From positions 1,240,001-1,304,000 of the forward strand of contig NZ_CP059901.1 of assembly GCF_014127285.1 (NCBI RefSeq): a stretch of DNA of 64,000 nt. The letters are read 5' to 3'. Of the stretch, positions 10,506 to 18,310 are shown one piece after another (the stretch's first letter is position 1; each line of letters opens with the position of its first letter). The notes under the pieces are model-generated. The model saw only the letters and a list, made by a program, of their open reading frames with translations, was not told the origin of the DNA and did no database searches. The position numbers and the translations under genes are program-made. Origin of the DNA: Mumia sp. ZJ1417 (lineage in GTDB: Bacteria; Actinomycetota; Actinomycetes; Propionibacteriales; Nocardioidaceae).

Positions 10506-12518
10506 ATGGCCGACAAGACCCCTCGCGATCGCCCCTGGGTGATGCGCACCTACGCCGGGCACTCCTCGGCGGCTGACTCCAACGCGCTGTACCGCCGCAA
10601 CCTCGCGAAGGGGCAGACGGGTCTGTCCGTCGCGTTCGACCTGCCGACCCAGACCGGCTACGACCCCGACCACGAGCTCAGCCGCGGCGAGGTCGGCAAG
10701 GTCGGCGTGCCGGTCCCCGACCTCGGGGAGATGCGCCGCCTTTTCGAGGGCATCCCTCTCAACACGATGAACACCTCGATGACCATCAACGCGACGGCCA
10801 TGTGGCTGCTCGCGATGTATCAGGTCGTCGCGGAGGAGCAGGCGCGCGAGGCCGGCGAGGACCCGCAGGAGTGGATCGGCCAGCTCGCGGGGACCACCCA
10901 GAACGACATCATCAAGGAATACCTCTCGCGTGGGACGTACGTGTTCCCGCCGGCGGCCTCGATCCGGCTGACGACCGACATGATCGCCTACACGGTCGTC
11001 AACATGCCCAAGTGGAACCCGCTCAACATCTGCAGCTACCACCTGCAGGAGGCCGGCGCGACGCCGGTGCAGGAGCTTGCCTACGCCCTATCGACGGCGA
11101 TCACGATCCTCGACGCGGTCCGCGACGCCAGGCAGGTGCCGCCGGAGGAGTTCGAGAAGGTCGTCGGACGCATCTCGTTCTTCGTCAACGCGGGTGTCCG
11201 GTTCATCGAGGAGACGTGCAAGATGCGCGCCTTCGGCCAGCTGTGGGACGAGATCACGCGCGAGCGCTACGGCGTGCAGGACCCCAAGATGCGGCGCTTC
11301 CGCTACGGAGTCCAGGTCAACTCGCTCGGGCTCACCGAGGCACAGCCGGAGAACAACGTGCAGCGCATCGTGCTCGAGATGCTCGGCGTCAGCCTGAGCA
11401 AGAACGCCCGCGCCCGCGCCATCCAGCTGCCGGCGTGGAACGAGGCGCTCGGCCTCCCACGTCCGTGGGACCAGCAGTGGTCCCTGCGTCTCCAGCAGGT
11501 TCTCGCGTACGAGTCGGACCTGCTCGAGTACGGCGACATCTTCGACGGCAGCCACGTCATCGAGGCCAAGGTCGCCGAGCTGGTCGCCGGCGCCAAGGAG
11601 GAGATCGACCGTGTCCAGGCGATGGGCGGTGCGGTCGCCGCGGTCGAGTCGGGCTACATGAAGCAGGCGCTGGTTGCCTCCCACGCAGCGCGTCGCGCGC
11701 AGATCGAGGCGGGCGACCAGCTCGTCGTCGGCGTGAACGCCTACAAGGAGACCGAGGAGTCGCCACTGACGGCCGACCTCGACGCGGCGATCCAGACCGC
11801 CGACCCGTTGGCCGAGGCGAGCGCCATCGAGCGCGTCATCGCGTGGCGCGGGCAACGTGACGAGGCGGAGGTCGCCGAGGCGCTGGAGCGGCTCCGCACC
11901 GACGCCAAGACCGACGCGAACCTGATGGACGCCACGCTGGCCGGTGCGCGCGTCGGCGTGACGACCGGTGAGTGGGCAGGCGCGCTGCGCGAGGTGTTCG
12001 GCGAGTTCCGCGCGCCGACCGGTGTGACGGGGGTGGTCGGAGTGGCCGAGGCAGGAGCAGAGCTCACCGCGGTACGCGAGCGTGTGAAGGCGACCGGGGA
12101 GGAGCTCGGCGGACGGTTGCGTCTGCTCGTCGGCAAGCCTGGCCTGGACGGACACTCCAACGGCGCCGAGCAGATCGCGGTGCGTGCGCGCGACGCTGGG
12201 TTCGAGGTCGTCTATCAGGGCATCCGCCTGACCCCGACACAGATCGTCGCGGCGGCCGTGGACGAGGACGTCGACTGCATCGGGTTGTCGATCCTCTCCG
12301 GGTCGCACATGGAGCTCGTCCCCGACGTGCTGTCGCTGCTGCGCGAGGCGGGGATCGGGGACGTGCCGGTCGTCGTCGGCGGCATCATCCCCGAGTCCGA
12401 CGCACGGCGTCTCATCGAGGCGGGTGTCGCGGCGGTCTACACGCCGAAGGACTACGGCATGACGCAGATCATGGACGACATCGTCGACGTGATCCGCAGG
12501 GCCAACGATCTGGCCTGA
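10506..12518 (+). CDS. ecm: Ethylmalonyl-CoA mutase (MeaA/Ecm), adenosylcobalamin-dependent
   Basis: A 670-residue single-chain acyl-CoA mutase. The N-terminal TIM-barrel domain (about 1-510) has VAFDLPTQTGYDPDH, the TTQNDIIKEYLSRGTYVFPP segment and NICSYHLQEAGATPVQEL; the C-terminal B12 domain (about 530-670) has the base-off motif DGHSNG (DxHxxG) and LSILSGSHMELVPD. The NICSYHLQEAG wording fits the MeaA/Ecm branch rather than methylmalonyl-CoA mutase (ISGYHM). It should convert ethylmalonyl-CoA to methylsuccinyl-CoA. The presence of crotonyl-CoA carboxylase/reductase in the same window supports this. Start at 10506 chosen from the leaderless promoter. Isobutyryl-CoA mutase activity is the main alternative. 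Confidence 0.85.
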   Translation: MADKTPRDRPWVMRTYAGHSSAADSNALYRRNLAKGQTGLSVAFDLPTQTGYDPDHELSRGEVGKVGVPVPDLGEMRRLFEGIPLNTMNTSMTINATAMWLLAMYQVVAEEQAREAGEDPQEWIGQLAGTTQNDIIKEYLSRGTYVFPPAASIRLTTDMIAYTVVNMPKWNPLNICSYHLQEAGATPVQELAYALSTAITILDAVRDARQVPPEEFEKVVGRISFFVNAGVRFIEETCKMRAFGQLWDEITRERYGVQDPKMRRFRYGVQVNSLGLTEAQPENNVQRIVLEMLGVSLSKNARARAIQLPAWNEALGLPRPWDQQWSLRLQQVLAYESDLLEYGDIFDGSHVIEAKVAELVAGAKEEIDRVQAMGGAVAAVESGYMKQALVASHAARRAQIEAGDQLVVGVNAYKETEESPLTADLDAAIQTADPLAEASAIERVIAWRGQRDEAEVAEALERLRTDAKTDANLMDATLAGARVGVTTGEWAGALREVFGEFRAPTGVTGVVGVAEAGAELTAVRERVKATGEELGGRLRLLVGKPGLDGHSNGAEQIAVRARDAGFEVVYQGIRLTPTQIVAAAVDEDVDCIGLSILSGSHMELVPDVLSLLREAGIGDVPVVVGGIIPESDARRLIEAGVAAVYTPKDYGMTQIMDDIVDVIRRANDLA

Positions 12519-12617
12519 GGCTAGCCACGCCTTGCTGGTATGCGTCCGTACCTCCGACTAGCGTCGGGGGTACGGACGACGACGCGGGCAGGGAGCCCGC
12601 AGCGAGGAGTGAGGCAC

Positions 12618-13142
12618 ATGGCATCCGACAAGTTCGCGGCGCTGCTCAGCGAGCAGGTGGGGCACGAGTTCGCCGCACACCAGCAGTACGTCGCGATCGC
12701 GTGCTACTACGACGCGCTCACCATGCCGCGCATGGCGGCGCTCTTCTTCCAGCAGGCGCTGGAGGAGCGCGACCACGCGATGATGATGGTGCAGTACCTC
12801 CTGGACGCCGACGTGCCGGTGCGCGTCCCGGGCGTCGCTGACCCGATCAACGACTTCGACGACGCGGTCGCGCCGGTGACATTGGCGCTTGCCCAGGAGA
12901 AGCGGGTCACCGACCAGATCAACGAGCTGACCCGCGTGGCGCGCGACGCGAACGACTTCGCGTCCGACCAGTTCATGCAGTGGTTCATCAAGGAGCAGGT
13001 CGAGGAGGTCTCCAAGATGAGCGACCTCCTCGCCGTCGTGACCCGGTCGGCGGACGACCTCGAGGCGATCGAGCACTGGGTCGCTCGCGAGGAGAAGGGC
13101 GAGGCGGCCGATCCGACCGCCCCGCCGGTCGCCGGGGCCTGA
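12618..13142 (+). CDS. Ferritin
   Basis: A 174-residue non-haem ferritin of the BfrB type for iron oxidation and storage. Ferroxidase-site residues are visible: E17 in EQVGHEFAAHQQY, then the EERDHA motif near 50-55, and the Q/E residues of the fourth helix (WFIKEQVEEV). The C-terminal helix carries EAIEHWVAREEKG. The ATG is preceded by GAGGAGTGAGG. A -10-like TAGCGT at 12559-12564 gives a leader of about 45 nt. The 99-nt gap before it also holds no recognisable IdeR box. Confidence 0.92.
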   Translation: MASDKFAALLSEQVGHEFAAHQQYVAIACYYDALTMPRMAALFFQQALEERDHAMMMVQYLLDADVPVRVPGVADPINDFDDAVAPVTLALAQEKRVTDQINELTRVARDANDFASDQFMQWFIKEQVEEVSKMSDLLAVVTRSADDLEAIEHWVAREEKGEAADPTAPPVAGA

Positions 13143-13158
13143 GACACCCGGCGGACCC

Positions 13159-14097
13159 GTGCGAGTCCTGGTGGTCGGGGCCGGTGTCACGGGACTGACG
13201 TGCGCCGTGGTGGCTGCTGAGCGCGGCCACCACGTCGACGTCCTCGCGCGCGACCTGCCGCGCGAGACGACCTCGGCCGTCGCCGCGGCCTGCTGGTATC
13301 CGTACCTCGCGTTCCCCGTCGACCGCGTCCTCGGCTGGGCCCGCAGGTCGTACGAGGTGTTCGCCGCGCTCGCCGCGGACGAGTCGGACGGAGGTCCGGG
13401 CGTGCTCGTACGGCGCACTCAGGAGCTGCTGCCCGAGCGGTCGCCCGATCCGTGGTGGCGCGAGGCGGTGCCGGACCTGCGCCGGATCGCCTCGCCTCCG
13501 GACGGCTACGCCGACGGGTGGACGTTCGACGGGGCGGTCGCGCACATGCCGCGCTACCTCGACTACCTCGAGCGTAGGCTCGCTGCGTCCGGCGGCACGG
13601 TCACCCGCATGGCGCTGTCGGCCCTGCCACCCGGGGCGGACGCGGTCGTGAACGCTTCGGGTCTCGGCAGCCGGCTGCTGAGCAGTGACGAGACCACCAG
13701 CCCCGTACGAGGTCAGGTGCTGCGCCTCCCGCCCGTTCCCGGAGTCGACGAGGTGGTCCTCGCGGACCGGGACGACACCGTCACGTACGTCGTGCCGCGC
13801 GGCGACGACGTCGTGGTCGGGGGCACAAGTGAGCCCGGAGTCTGGGACCTCGCCCCTCGTACGCAGGACTCCGAGGCGATCCTGGCACGTGCCGCCGCGC
13901 TGGTCCCGGCGCTTCGCGGTGCACCGGTGCTCGGCGTCCGGGTCGGACTGCGGCCCGCGCGTCTGACCGTGCGGCTCGCGCTCGAGCGGCGCGAGGGCGC
14001 GAGCCCCGTCGTGCACTGCTACGGGCACGGCGGTGCTGGCGTGACACTGTCGTGGGGGTGCGCCGACGAGGTCGCCGACCTGCTCGACACCCTCTGA
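13159..14097 (+). CDS. FAD-dependent D-amino acid oxidase
   Basis: A 312-residue DAAO-type flavoprotein that would oxidise D-amino acids to 2-oxo acids with release of ammonia and peroxide. It has the dinucleotide-binding motif VVGAGVTGLTCA at 5-16, the family segment TSAVAAACWYPY near 38-49, the VVNASGLGS segment and the C-terminal HCYGHGGAGVTLSWG motif with the FAD-contacting glycines. It starts with GTG 16 nt after the ferritin stop and may be co-transcribed with it. Confidence 0.88.
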   Translation: MRVLVVGAGVTGLTCAVVAAERGHHVDVLARDLPRETTSAVAAACWYPYLAFPVDRVLGWARRSYEVFAALAADESDGGPGVLVRRTQELLPERSPDPWWREAVPDLRRIASPPDGYADGWTFDGAVAHMPRYLDYLERRLAASGGTVTRMALSALPPGADAVVNASGLGSRLLSSDETTSPVRGQVLRLPPVPGVDEVVLADRDDTVTYVVPRGDDVVVGGTSEPGVWDLAPRTQDSEAILARAAALVPALRGAPVLGVRVGLRPARLTVRLALERREGASPVVHCYGHGGAGVTLSWGCADEVADLLDTL

Positions 14098-14121
14098 GCC
14101 GCCGGCGGCGCTGCCGGGTGA

Positions 14122-14685
14122 TCAGCTCGCGGTGAGCTCTTTGAGGGGCTCGTCGATCTCGGCGTCCCGCGCCACGGTGGCCGGTGTCGCAGCGGCGGGC
14201 GGCGCCACGGTCTCGGCAAGAGCCTCGAGCTGCTGTGCCGCGCGCCGCGACGCACGCCCGGGCAGAGTCGGGGAGGCTTTCTCGACGCGGGTCCAGTCGG
14301 CGCGGATCTCGGAGAGGCGGTCGTCGGTGATGCGCTCGGACAAGATCGCCTGCTCGAGCTGGCGTCGGACGTCGCCGTACTCGGCGCCCGCGCGCTGGTG
14401 CGCGGCGATCACGTCCGCGTCGTTGAGCAAGGTGTGCAGCAGCGCCGTGGCCGCTGTCGCGACGGCAAGCGCGCCGGCGGTGACCTGGAGCCACGCGCGC
14501 GGCTCCGACAGCAGGCTCGTGAAGCTGGCGGAGGCGGCGAGCGCCGCGAGGACGACCGCCGTCGCTCCGATGAGGCGGTGCCGCCGGCGGGCGGCCTTGG
14601 CAGCGAGCCGGTGGCCCTCGTGCCCGACCCGGATGGTGACCAGCCACTGCACGACGGTCGGTTCGTCACCGCGATACGTCCACAT
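14122..14685 (-). CDS. SLATT-domain (2TM) protein
   Basis: A 187-residue protein with a basic N-terminus, two adjacent membrane helices (about 39-60 and 66-90) and a following cytoplasmic helix bundle containing HQRAGAEYGDVRRQLEQAI and a W...P.LP end. This is the layout of SLATT domains, predicted pore-forming effectors in nucleotide-signalling defence systems. Here it stands alone, without a visible SMODS, SLOG or reverse-transcriptase partner, so it may be a housekeeping or stress version. The start follows TACGGT (14693-14698) by seven bases (leaderless). Confidence 0.65.
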   Translation of the reverse strand: MWTYRGDEPTVVQWLVTIRVGHEGHRLAAKAARRRHRLIGATAVVLAALAASASFTSLLSEPRAWLQVTAGALAVATAATALLHTLLNDADVIAAHQRAGAEYGDVRRQLEQAILSERITDDRLSEIRADWTRVEKASPTLPGRASRRAAQQLEALAETVAPPAAATPATVARDAEIDEPLKELTAS

Positions 14686-14762
14686 GCGCAGGACCGTAGC
14701 GGGACCGGCTGCCTTCTTGGGCGAGAATGCGGCGGTCGTCCCAGGGCCCGGGCGTAGACCCC

Positions 14763-14798
14763 TTGTCATTTCGGACAAACGGGCGTAAGACGGATTAC
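14763..14798 (+). promoter_or_regulatory. Predicted promoter for a leaderless gene
   Basis: TTGTCA (14763-14768), a 17-nt spacer and TAAGAC (14786-14791) form a good sigma-A-type promoter whose start site should fall on or beside the ATG at 14799. Confidence 0.5.
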
Positions 14799-15323
14799 AT
14801 GATTACCGAGGCTGAGACGGACGAGGTGCGTGGGTGGTTCGCGGGTCGCCTGCCCGAGGGGCTGTTCGAGGAGCTCGTCAGCGTGACCGTCGACCGCGAG
14901 GAGATCGTGGTGATCGGACGCATCCCCGAGCCCGCTCTGCCTGAGGGGGCCTCCGACGCCGAGCGGGCAGGTGCGGTCGAGGGTCGGATCCGTGAGTTCC
15001 GTGCGCGTACCCGGGACGCGCGGATCGAGGTCGCGCGTGAAGCCCAGCACCGGTTCACCCGTACGGTGTCGTGGGGCGTGGAGTGCGGTGACACGCGAGC
15101 GCTCTTCACCCATCTCGCGTCCCCGGTGATGACGCGGCTGCGGCAGCCCGAGCGGCAGGTGCTCGACACGCTCGTCGCCGGCGGTGTCGCGCGCAGTCGC
15201 AGCGACGCGCTCGGCTGGTGCGTGCGGCTGGTCCAGCGGCACGCGGACACGTGGCTCGACGAGCTGCGCGACTCGCTCGCGCACGTGCAGCGCGTGCGCG
15301 AGCAGGGGCCGGACGCCGAGTGA
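14799..15323 (+). CDS. Conserved actinobacterial protein with a ribbon-helix-helix-like C-terminus
   Basis: A 174-residue soluble protein of unknown function. The N-terminal half (EVRGWFAGRLPEGLFEELVSVTVDREEIVVIGRI) looks like an alpha/beta domain with an acidic strand, and the centre has HRFTRTVSWGVECGDTRALFTHL. The last 60 residues (ERQVLDTLVAGGVARSRSDALGWCVRLV) resemble the arc/MetJ-type helix-helix pattern of small DNA-binding proteins. I infer a regulatory or nucleic-acid role only weakly. Divergent from the SLATT gene across a 113-nt promoter region. Confidence 0.6.
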   Translation: MITEAETDEVRGWFAGRLPEGLFEELVSVTVDREEIVVIGRIPEPALPEGASDAERAGAVEGRIREFRARTRDARIEVAREAQHRFTRTVSWGVECGDTRALFTHLASPVMTRLRQPERQVLDTLVAGGVARSRSDALGWCVRLVQRHADTWLDELRDSLAHVQRVREQGPDAE

Positions 15324-15327
15324 AGGC

Positions 15328-15837
15328 TCAATCCACGGCAGCGCGCAGCAGCCGGTCGGCCGCCTCGCCGTAGGCGACGAGGACGACCCGCTCGACCTCG
15401 GTCGTGGCGCCGCGGATCGTCGAGACCGCGACGGCGACCGCATCGTCCAGGGGCCAGCCGTACGCACCGGCGGAGATCAGCGGGAAGGCGACCACGCGTG
15501 CCTGGAGCTCGTCGGCGACCGCGAGGCTGCGTGCGTACGCCGACCGGAGCAGGTCTGTACGGTCCTCGTGCCCGGACCACACCGGGCCGACGGTGTGGAT
15601 GACCCAGCGGGCCGGGAGGCGGCCGCCCGTGGTCGCGACCGCGTCGCCCGTCGGCAGTCCCTCTCGATGGCTCGTCACCCGCAGCTCGCGGCACGCCTCG
15701 AGGATCTCCGGCCCGCCGGCGCGGTGGATCGCGCCGTCCACGCCGCCACCGCCGAGCAACGTGCTGTTCGCGGCGTTGACGACGGCGTCAGCCCGGACGG
15801 TCGTGATGTCGCCCTGGACGACCTCGATGCGGATCAT
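15328..15837 (-). CDS. Macro-domain ADP-ribose-binding/hydrolase protein
   Basis: A 169-residue single macro domain of the MacroD/YmdB class, which removes ADP-ribose from proteins or deacetylates O-acetyl-ADP-ribose. The motifs GDIT (9-12), VVNAANSTLLGGGGVDGAIH (19-38) and the loop PLISAGAYGWP (119-129) are all intact. The ATG at 15837 has AGGAGG immediately upstream, unusually close; ATG 15849, four codons earlier, is the alternative. It converges with the 14799 gene with only four bases between stops. Confidence 0.88.
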   Translation of the reverse strand: MIRIEVVQGDITTVRADAVVNAANSTLLGGGGVDGAIHRAGGPEILEACRELRVTSHREGLPTGDAVATTGGRLPARWVIHTVGPVWSGHEDRTDLLRSAYARSLAVADELQARVVAFPLISAGAYGWPLDDAVAVAVSTIRGATTEVERVVLVAYGEAADRLLRAAVD

Positions 15838-15881
15838 GCCTCCTTGCATACCTGATGGCGGCGAGCGGGGCCATGCGTGTA

Positions 15882-15911
15882 GTCTCGTACGAGACGAGAC
15901 GCATCGTCTCG
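15882..15911. promoter_or_regulatory. Two overlapping palindromes, probable TetR-type operator
   Basis: GTCTCGTACGAGAC (15882-15895) is a perfect 14-bp palindrome. It shares a base with a second perfect inverted repeat, CGAGACG-CAT-CGTCTCG (15895-15911). Both contain the half-site CGTCTCG or GTCTCG. They lie 26-55 bp upstream of the SDR start and 45 bp from the divergent macro-domain gene, in a typical operator position. Confidence 0.6.
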
Positions 15912-15936
15912 CCACCCGACGAGGACAGGGAGTGCC

Positions 15937-16800
15937 ATGACCCAGCAACGGACCTGGTTCGTGACCGGAGCAGGACGAGGGCTGGGGCGGGCTTTCGTCG
16001 TCGCCGCCCTCGAGGTTGGTGACAGGGTCGCGGCCACCGCACGCACGCCCGCCGTGCTCGACGACCTCGCCGCCGCGTACGGAGACCAGCTCGTCGTTCT
16101 CCCGCTCGACGTGACCGACCGGTCCGCCGTCGTCCGGACCGTCGCGGAGGCTCACGGCCGGCTCGGACGACTCGACGTCGTGGTCAACAACGCCGGGTAC
16201 GGGCAGATCGGCGCGATCGAGGAGCTCGCCGAGGACGAGGTGCGCCGTCAGCTCGACACGAACCTGCTCGGCGCGATCTGGGTCTCGCAGGCTGCCCTGC
16301 CCTACCTGCGTGCGCAGGGCGGCGGCCACGTCGTCCAGATCTCGACCGTCGGTGCGGTCGGGACCGTTCCGTTGTTCGGGCTCTACAACGCGAGCAAGTG
16401 GGGGCTCGAAGGGTTCAGCAGCGCGATGGCCGACGAGGTCGCGCCGTTCGGCATCCACGTGACCATGGCGCAGCTGGGCGGCTTCGCGACCGACTGGGCG
16501 GGCACGAGCATGGCCTTCGCCGAGAGCGCGATCACGGCGTACGCGCCGGTGCGCGAGGCGGTGCTCGGCATGCCGTCCTATCCCGACGGTGCCGCCGACG
16601 ACGCTGCCGTCGACGCCGACGAGCCCCCTGAGGTGGCCGCGGCGGCTCTCCTCGCGCTCGTCGCCCAGCCCGCCCCGCCACGTCGCGTGATCATCGGTCG
16701 CGGTGCCCACGAGATGGTGGCGATGGCACTGGCCTGGCGCCGCGACGAGTACGCGCGTGATCCCGCGTTCACCTGGCCCGCCGCTCCCGAGACGTCATAG
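15937..16800 (+). CDS. SDR-family NAD(P)-dependent oxidoreductase
   Basis: A 287-residue classical short-chain dehydrogenase. The cofactor motif TGAGRGLG is at 10-17, NNAG at 84-87, and the catalytic S136, Y150 and K154 (YNASK) are intact. An unusual C-terminal stretch, EPPEVAAAALLALVAQPAPP, precedes the typical LGxGAHEMV end. The substrate cannot be predicted. The gene follows a double palindrome that looks like a TetR operator, but no TetR gene lies next to it. Start ATG with GGGAG five bases upstream. Confidence 0.85.
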   Translation: MTQQRTWFVTGAGRGLGRAFVVAALEVGDRVAATARTPAVLDDLAAAYGDQLVVLPLDVTDRSAVVRTVAEAHGRLGRLDVVVNNAGYGQIGAIEELAEDEVRRQLDTNLLGAIWVSQAALPYLRAQGGGHVVQISTVGAVGTVPLFGLYNASKWGLEGFSSAMADEVAPFGIHVTMAQLGGFATDWAGTSMAFAESAITAYAPVREAVLGMPSYPDGAADDAAVDADEPPEVAAAALLALVAQPAPPRRVIIGRGAHEMVAMALAWRRDEYARDPAFTWPAAPETS

Positions 16801-16888
16801 CGGGCAGGCCGACGAGCGCCCGCCGTGGGTGGTCGTCGTCCTCTCTGAGGCGCGACTCCACCGTCGGCGGCCATGCGGGCGAGCCTAG

Positions 16889-16906
16889 GAGCCCCATAAG
16901 GGGCTC
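16889..16906. terminator. Hairpin between convergent genes
   Basis: GAGCCCC and GGGGCTC form a perfect seven-base stem around ATAA, six bases before the nucS stop. It lies in the 112-nt gap between the SDR gene and nucS, which holds nothing else recognisable. Confidence 0.5.
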
Positions 16907-16912
16907 GCGCGC

Positions 16913-17590
16913 TCAGAACAGGCGCAGACTCGGGTCGTCGATGCCGCGCAGCGCGTCGTAGTCGACGACGCGGCACTCGATGCCACGGTCGGTCGCGAGC
17001 GTGCGGGCCTGCGGCTTGATCTCCTGCGCCGCGAAAATGCCGCGTACGGGGGCGAGCAGGGGATCGCGGTTCATCAGCTCGAGGTAGCGCGTGAGCTGCT
17101 CGACGCCGTCGATCTCGCCGCGTCGCTTCACCTCGATCGCGACCGAGGCGCCGTCGGGGTCCTTGCACAAGAGGTCCACGGGGCCGATCGCGGTCATGTA
17201 CTCGCGGCGCACCAGGGTCATGCCGTCACCGAGCGTCGTCGGGTGCTCGGCCAGGAGCTCCTGGAGGTGCTTCTCGACGCCGTCCTTCTGGAGCCCCGGG
17301 TCGATGCCCAGGTCGTGGCTCGAGTCGTGGACGAGCTCGTCGATGAGGATCCGCAGCGTGTCGTCGGTCTTGGTGGCCGAGACCGTCCACTCGAGGGCGC
17401 CGTCCTCGGTCCTGACCTCGCGCAGCGTCGCCGGAGGGCTCATCCAGTTGAGAGGCTTGTACGCGCGGTCGTCGGAGTGGATCGACACCGATCCGTCCGA
17501 CTTCACGAGGATGAGACGTGTGGCCATCGGGAGGTGGGCCGTGAGGCGACCTGCATAGTCGACCTGGCAACGGGCAATGACGAGTCGCAC
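16913..17590 (-). CDS. nucS: Mismatch-specific endonuclease NucS/EndoMS
   Basis: A 225-residue homodimeric nuclease that cleaves both strands at mismatches and replaces MutS/MutL repair in actinobacteria. The catalytic block [26 protein letters not shown] holds the D...E-x-K residues and the CKD turn; the N-terminal domain begins [16 protein letters not shown]. The last residues LRLF fit the sliding-clamp binding tail known for NucS. GTG start with TAGCCT (17597-17602) six bases upstream, so probably leaderless. Confidence 0.96.
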   Translation of the reverse strand: MRLVIARCQVDYAGRLTAHLPMATRLILVKSDGSVSIHSDDRAYKPLNWMSPPATLREVRTEDGALEWTVSATKTDDTLRILIDELVHDSSHDLGIDPGLQKDGVEKHLQELLAEHPTTLGDGMTLVRREYMTAIGPVDLLCKDPDGASVAIEVKRRGEIDGVEQLTRYLELMNRDPLLAPVRGIFAAQEIKPQARTLATDRGIECRVVDYDALRGIDDPSLRLF

Positions 17591-17609
17591 CCCGACAGGC
17601 TAGCGAGCC

Positions 17610-18152
17610 TCATCGGACGCGGACGAGCACGGTCCCCCTGATGGTGAGGGTCTTGGACTTGAGCCTGCCCCGGGTGGTCACGCCGTCGCCGCCCTTGAGG
17701 ATCACCTTCTTGCCCTTGAGGCGCCACTTGCCGGAGCGGATGTTCTTGACGCCGGCGAAGTCATCGACAAAGCGTCCGTTCTTCTTGATGCGCAGCACCC
17801 ACTGCAGTTCGCGGTTGCGCCACACGCCGACGGGACCGCGTCCCGCCTTGGCTGCGGCGAGCTCGCCGGTGCTGGGGGTGGAGCTGGTGTCGGAGGGTGG
17901 GGAGGGCGCCGGCGTCGTCGGTGTCTCGGGCGCGGGCTCGGGCGTCGGCTCGGTCGTCGGAGTCGTGGTGGGCGCCGTGGTCGCTGTCGGTGCGGATGAG
18001 GTGACCGTGCCCTCGGGTGTGCCTGCGCTCGTATCGCCTTCGCCACACCCGGCGACCGTGAGGACGAGCGCGAGGACCATCGCGGGGGCTGCGCGACGGC
18101 CGCCCGACGCAGCGGCGGGGGCGGAACGGAGTGCTTCCTCGAGACGGGGCAT
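17610..18152 (-). CDS. Secreted lipoprotein, Thr/Pro-rich linker, unknown C-terminal domain
   Basis: A 180-residue predicted lipoprotein. After a charged N-terminus (1-22) there is a hydrophobic segment AMVLALVLTVAGC with lipobox VAGC and the acylated Cys near 36. Residues 40-95 are a Thr/Pro/Glu-rich linker with TTEPTPEP-like repeats. The C-terminal 75 residues (GVWRNRELQWVLRIKKNG...) form a basic beta-rich domain ending in RGRLKSKTLTIRGTVLVRV. No known enzyme motif. TAGCAT (18159-18164) lies six bases before the ATG, so it is probably leaderless and the long N-terminus is real. Confidence 0.65.
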   Translation of the reverse strand: MPRLEEALRSAPAAASGGRRAAPAMVLALVLTVAGCGEGDTSAGTPEGTVTSSAPTATTAPTTTPTTEPTPEPAPETPTTPAPSPPSDTSSTPSTGELAAAKAGRGPVGVWRNRELQWVLRIKKNGRFVDDFAGVKNIRSGKWRLKGKKVILKGGDGVTTRGRLKSKTLTIRGTVLVRVR

Positions 18153-18265
18153 CCGGCCATGCTAGGTGCAGCCGAACGCAGCGGCACGGTTCTCCACAGG
18201 CACGGCGTGACCTGAGTCACGGCGCGAGGTGTGTGATCGCTGCGAGACTCCTGCCCACCCGGTAG

Positions 18266-18279
18266 TAACCTGCCGGTAA
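18266..18279 (+). promoter_or_regulatory. TAAC-N6-GTAA site upstream of the hydroxyacyl-CoA dehydrogenase gene
   Basis: TAAC-CTGCCG-GTAA lies 32-45 bp upstream of the GTG at 18311, in a locally AT-rich stretch that also reads GGTAACTTACG. On the other strand it reads TTAC-N6-GTTA, the same form as the sites before ccr, ecm and the thiolase gene. A TetR-type regulator site is plausible. Confidence 0.35.
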
Positions 18280-18310
18280 CTTACGTCCTCCCCGAACACA
18301 GGAGACATCC

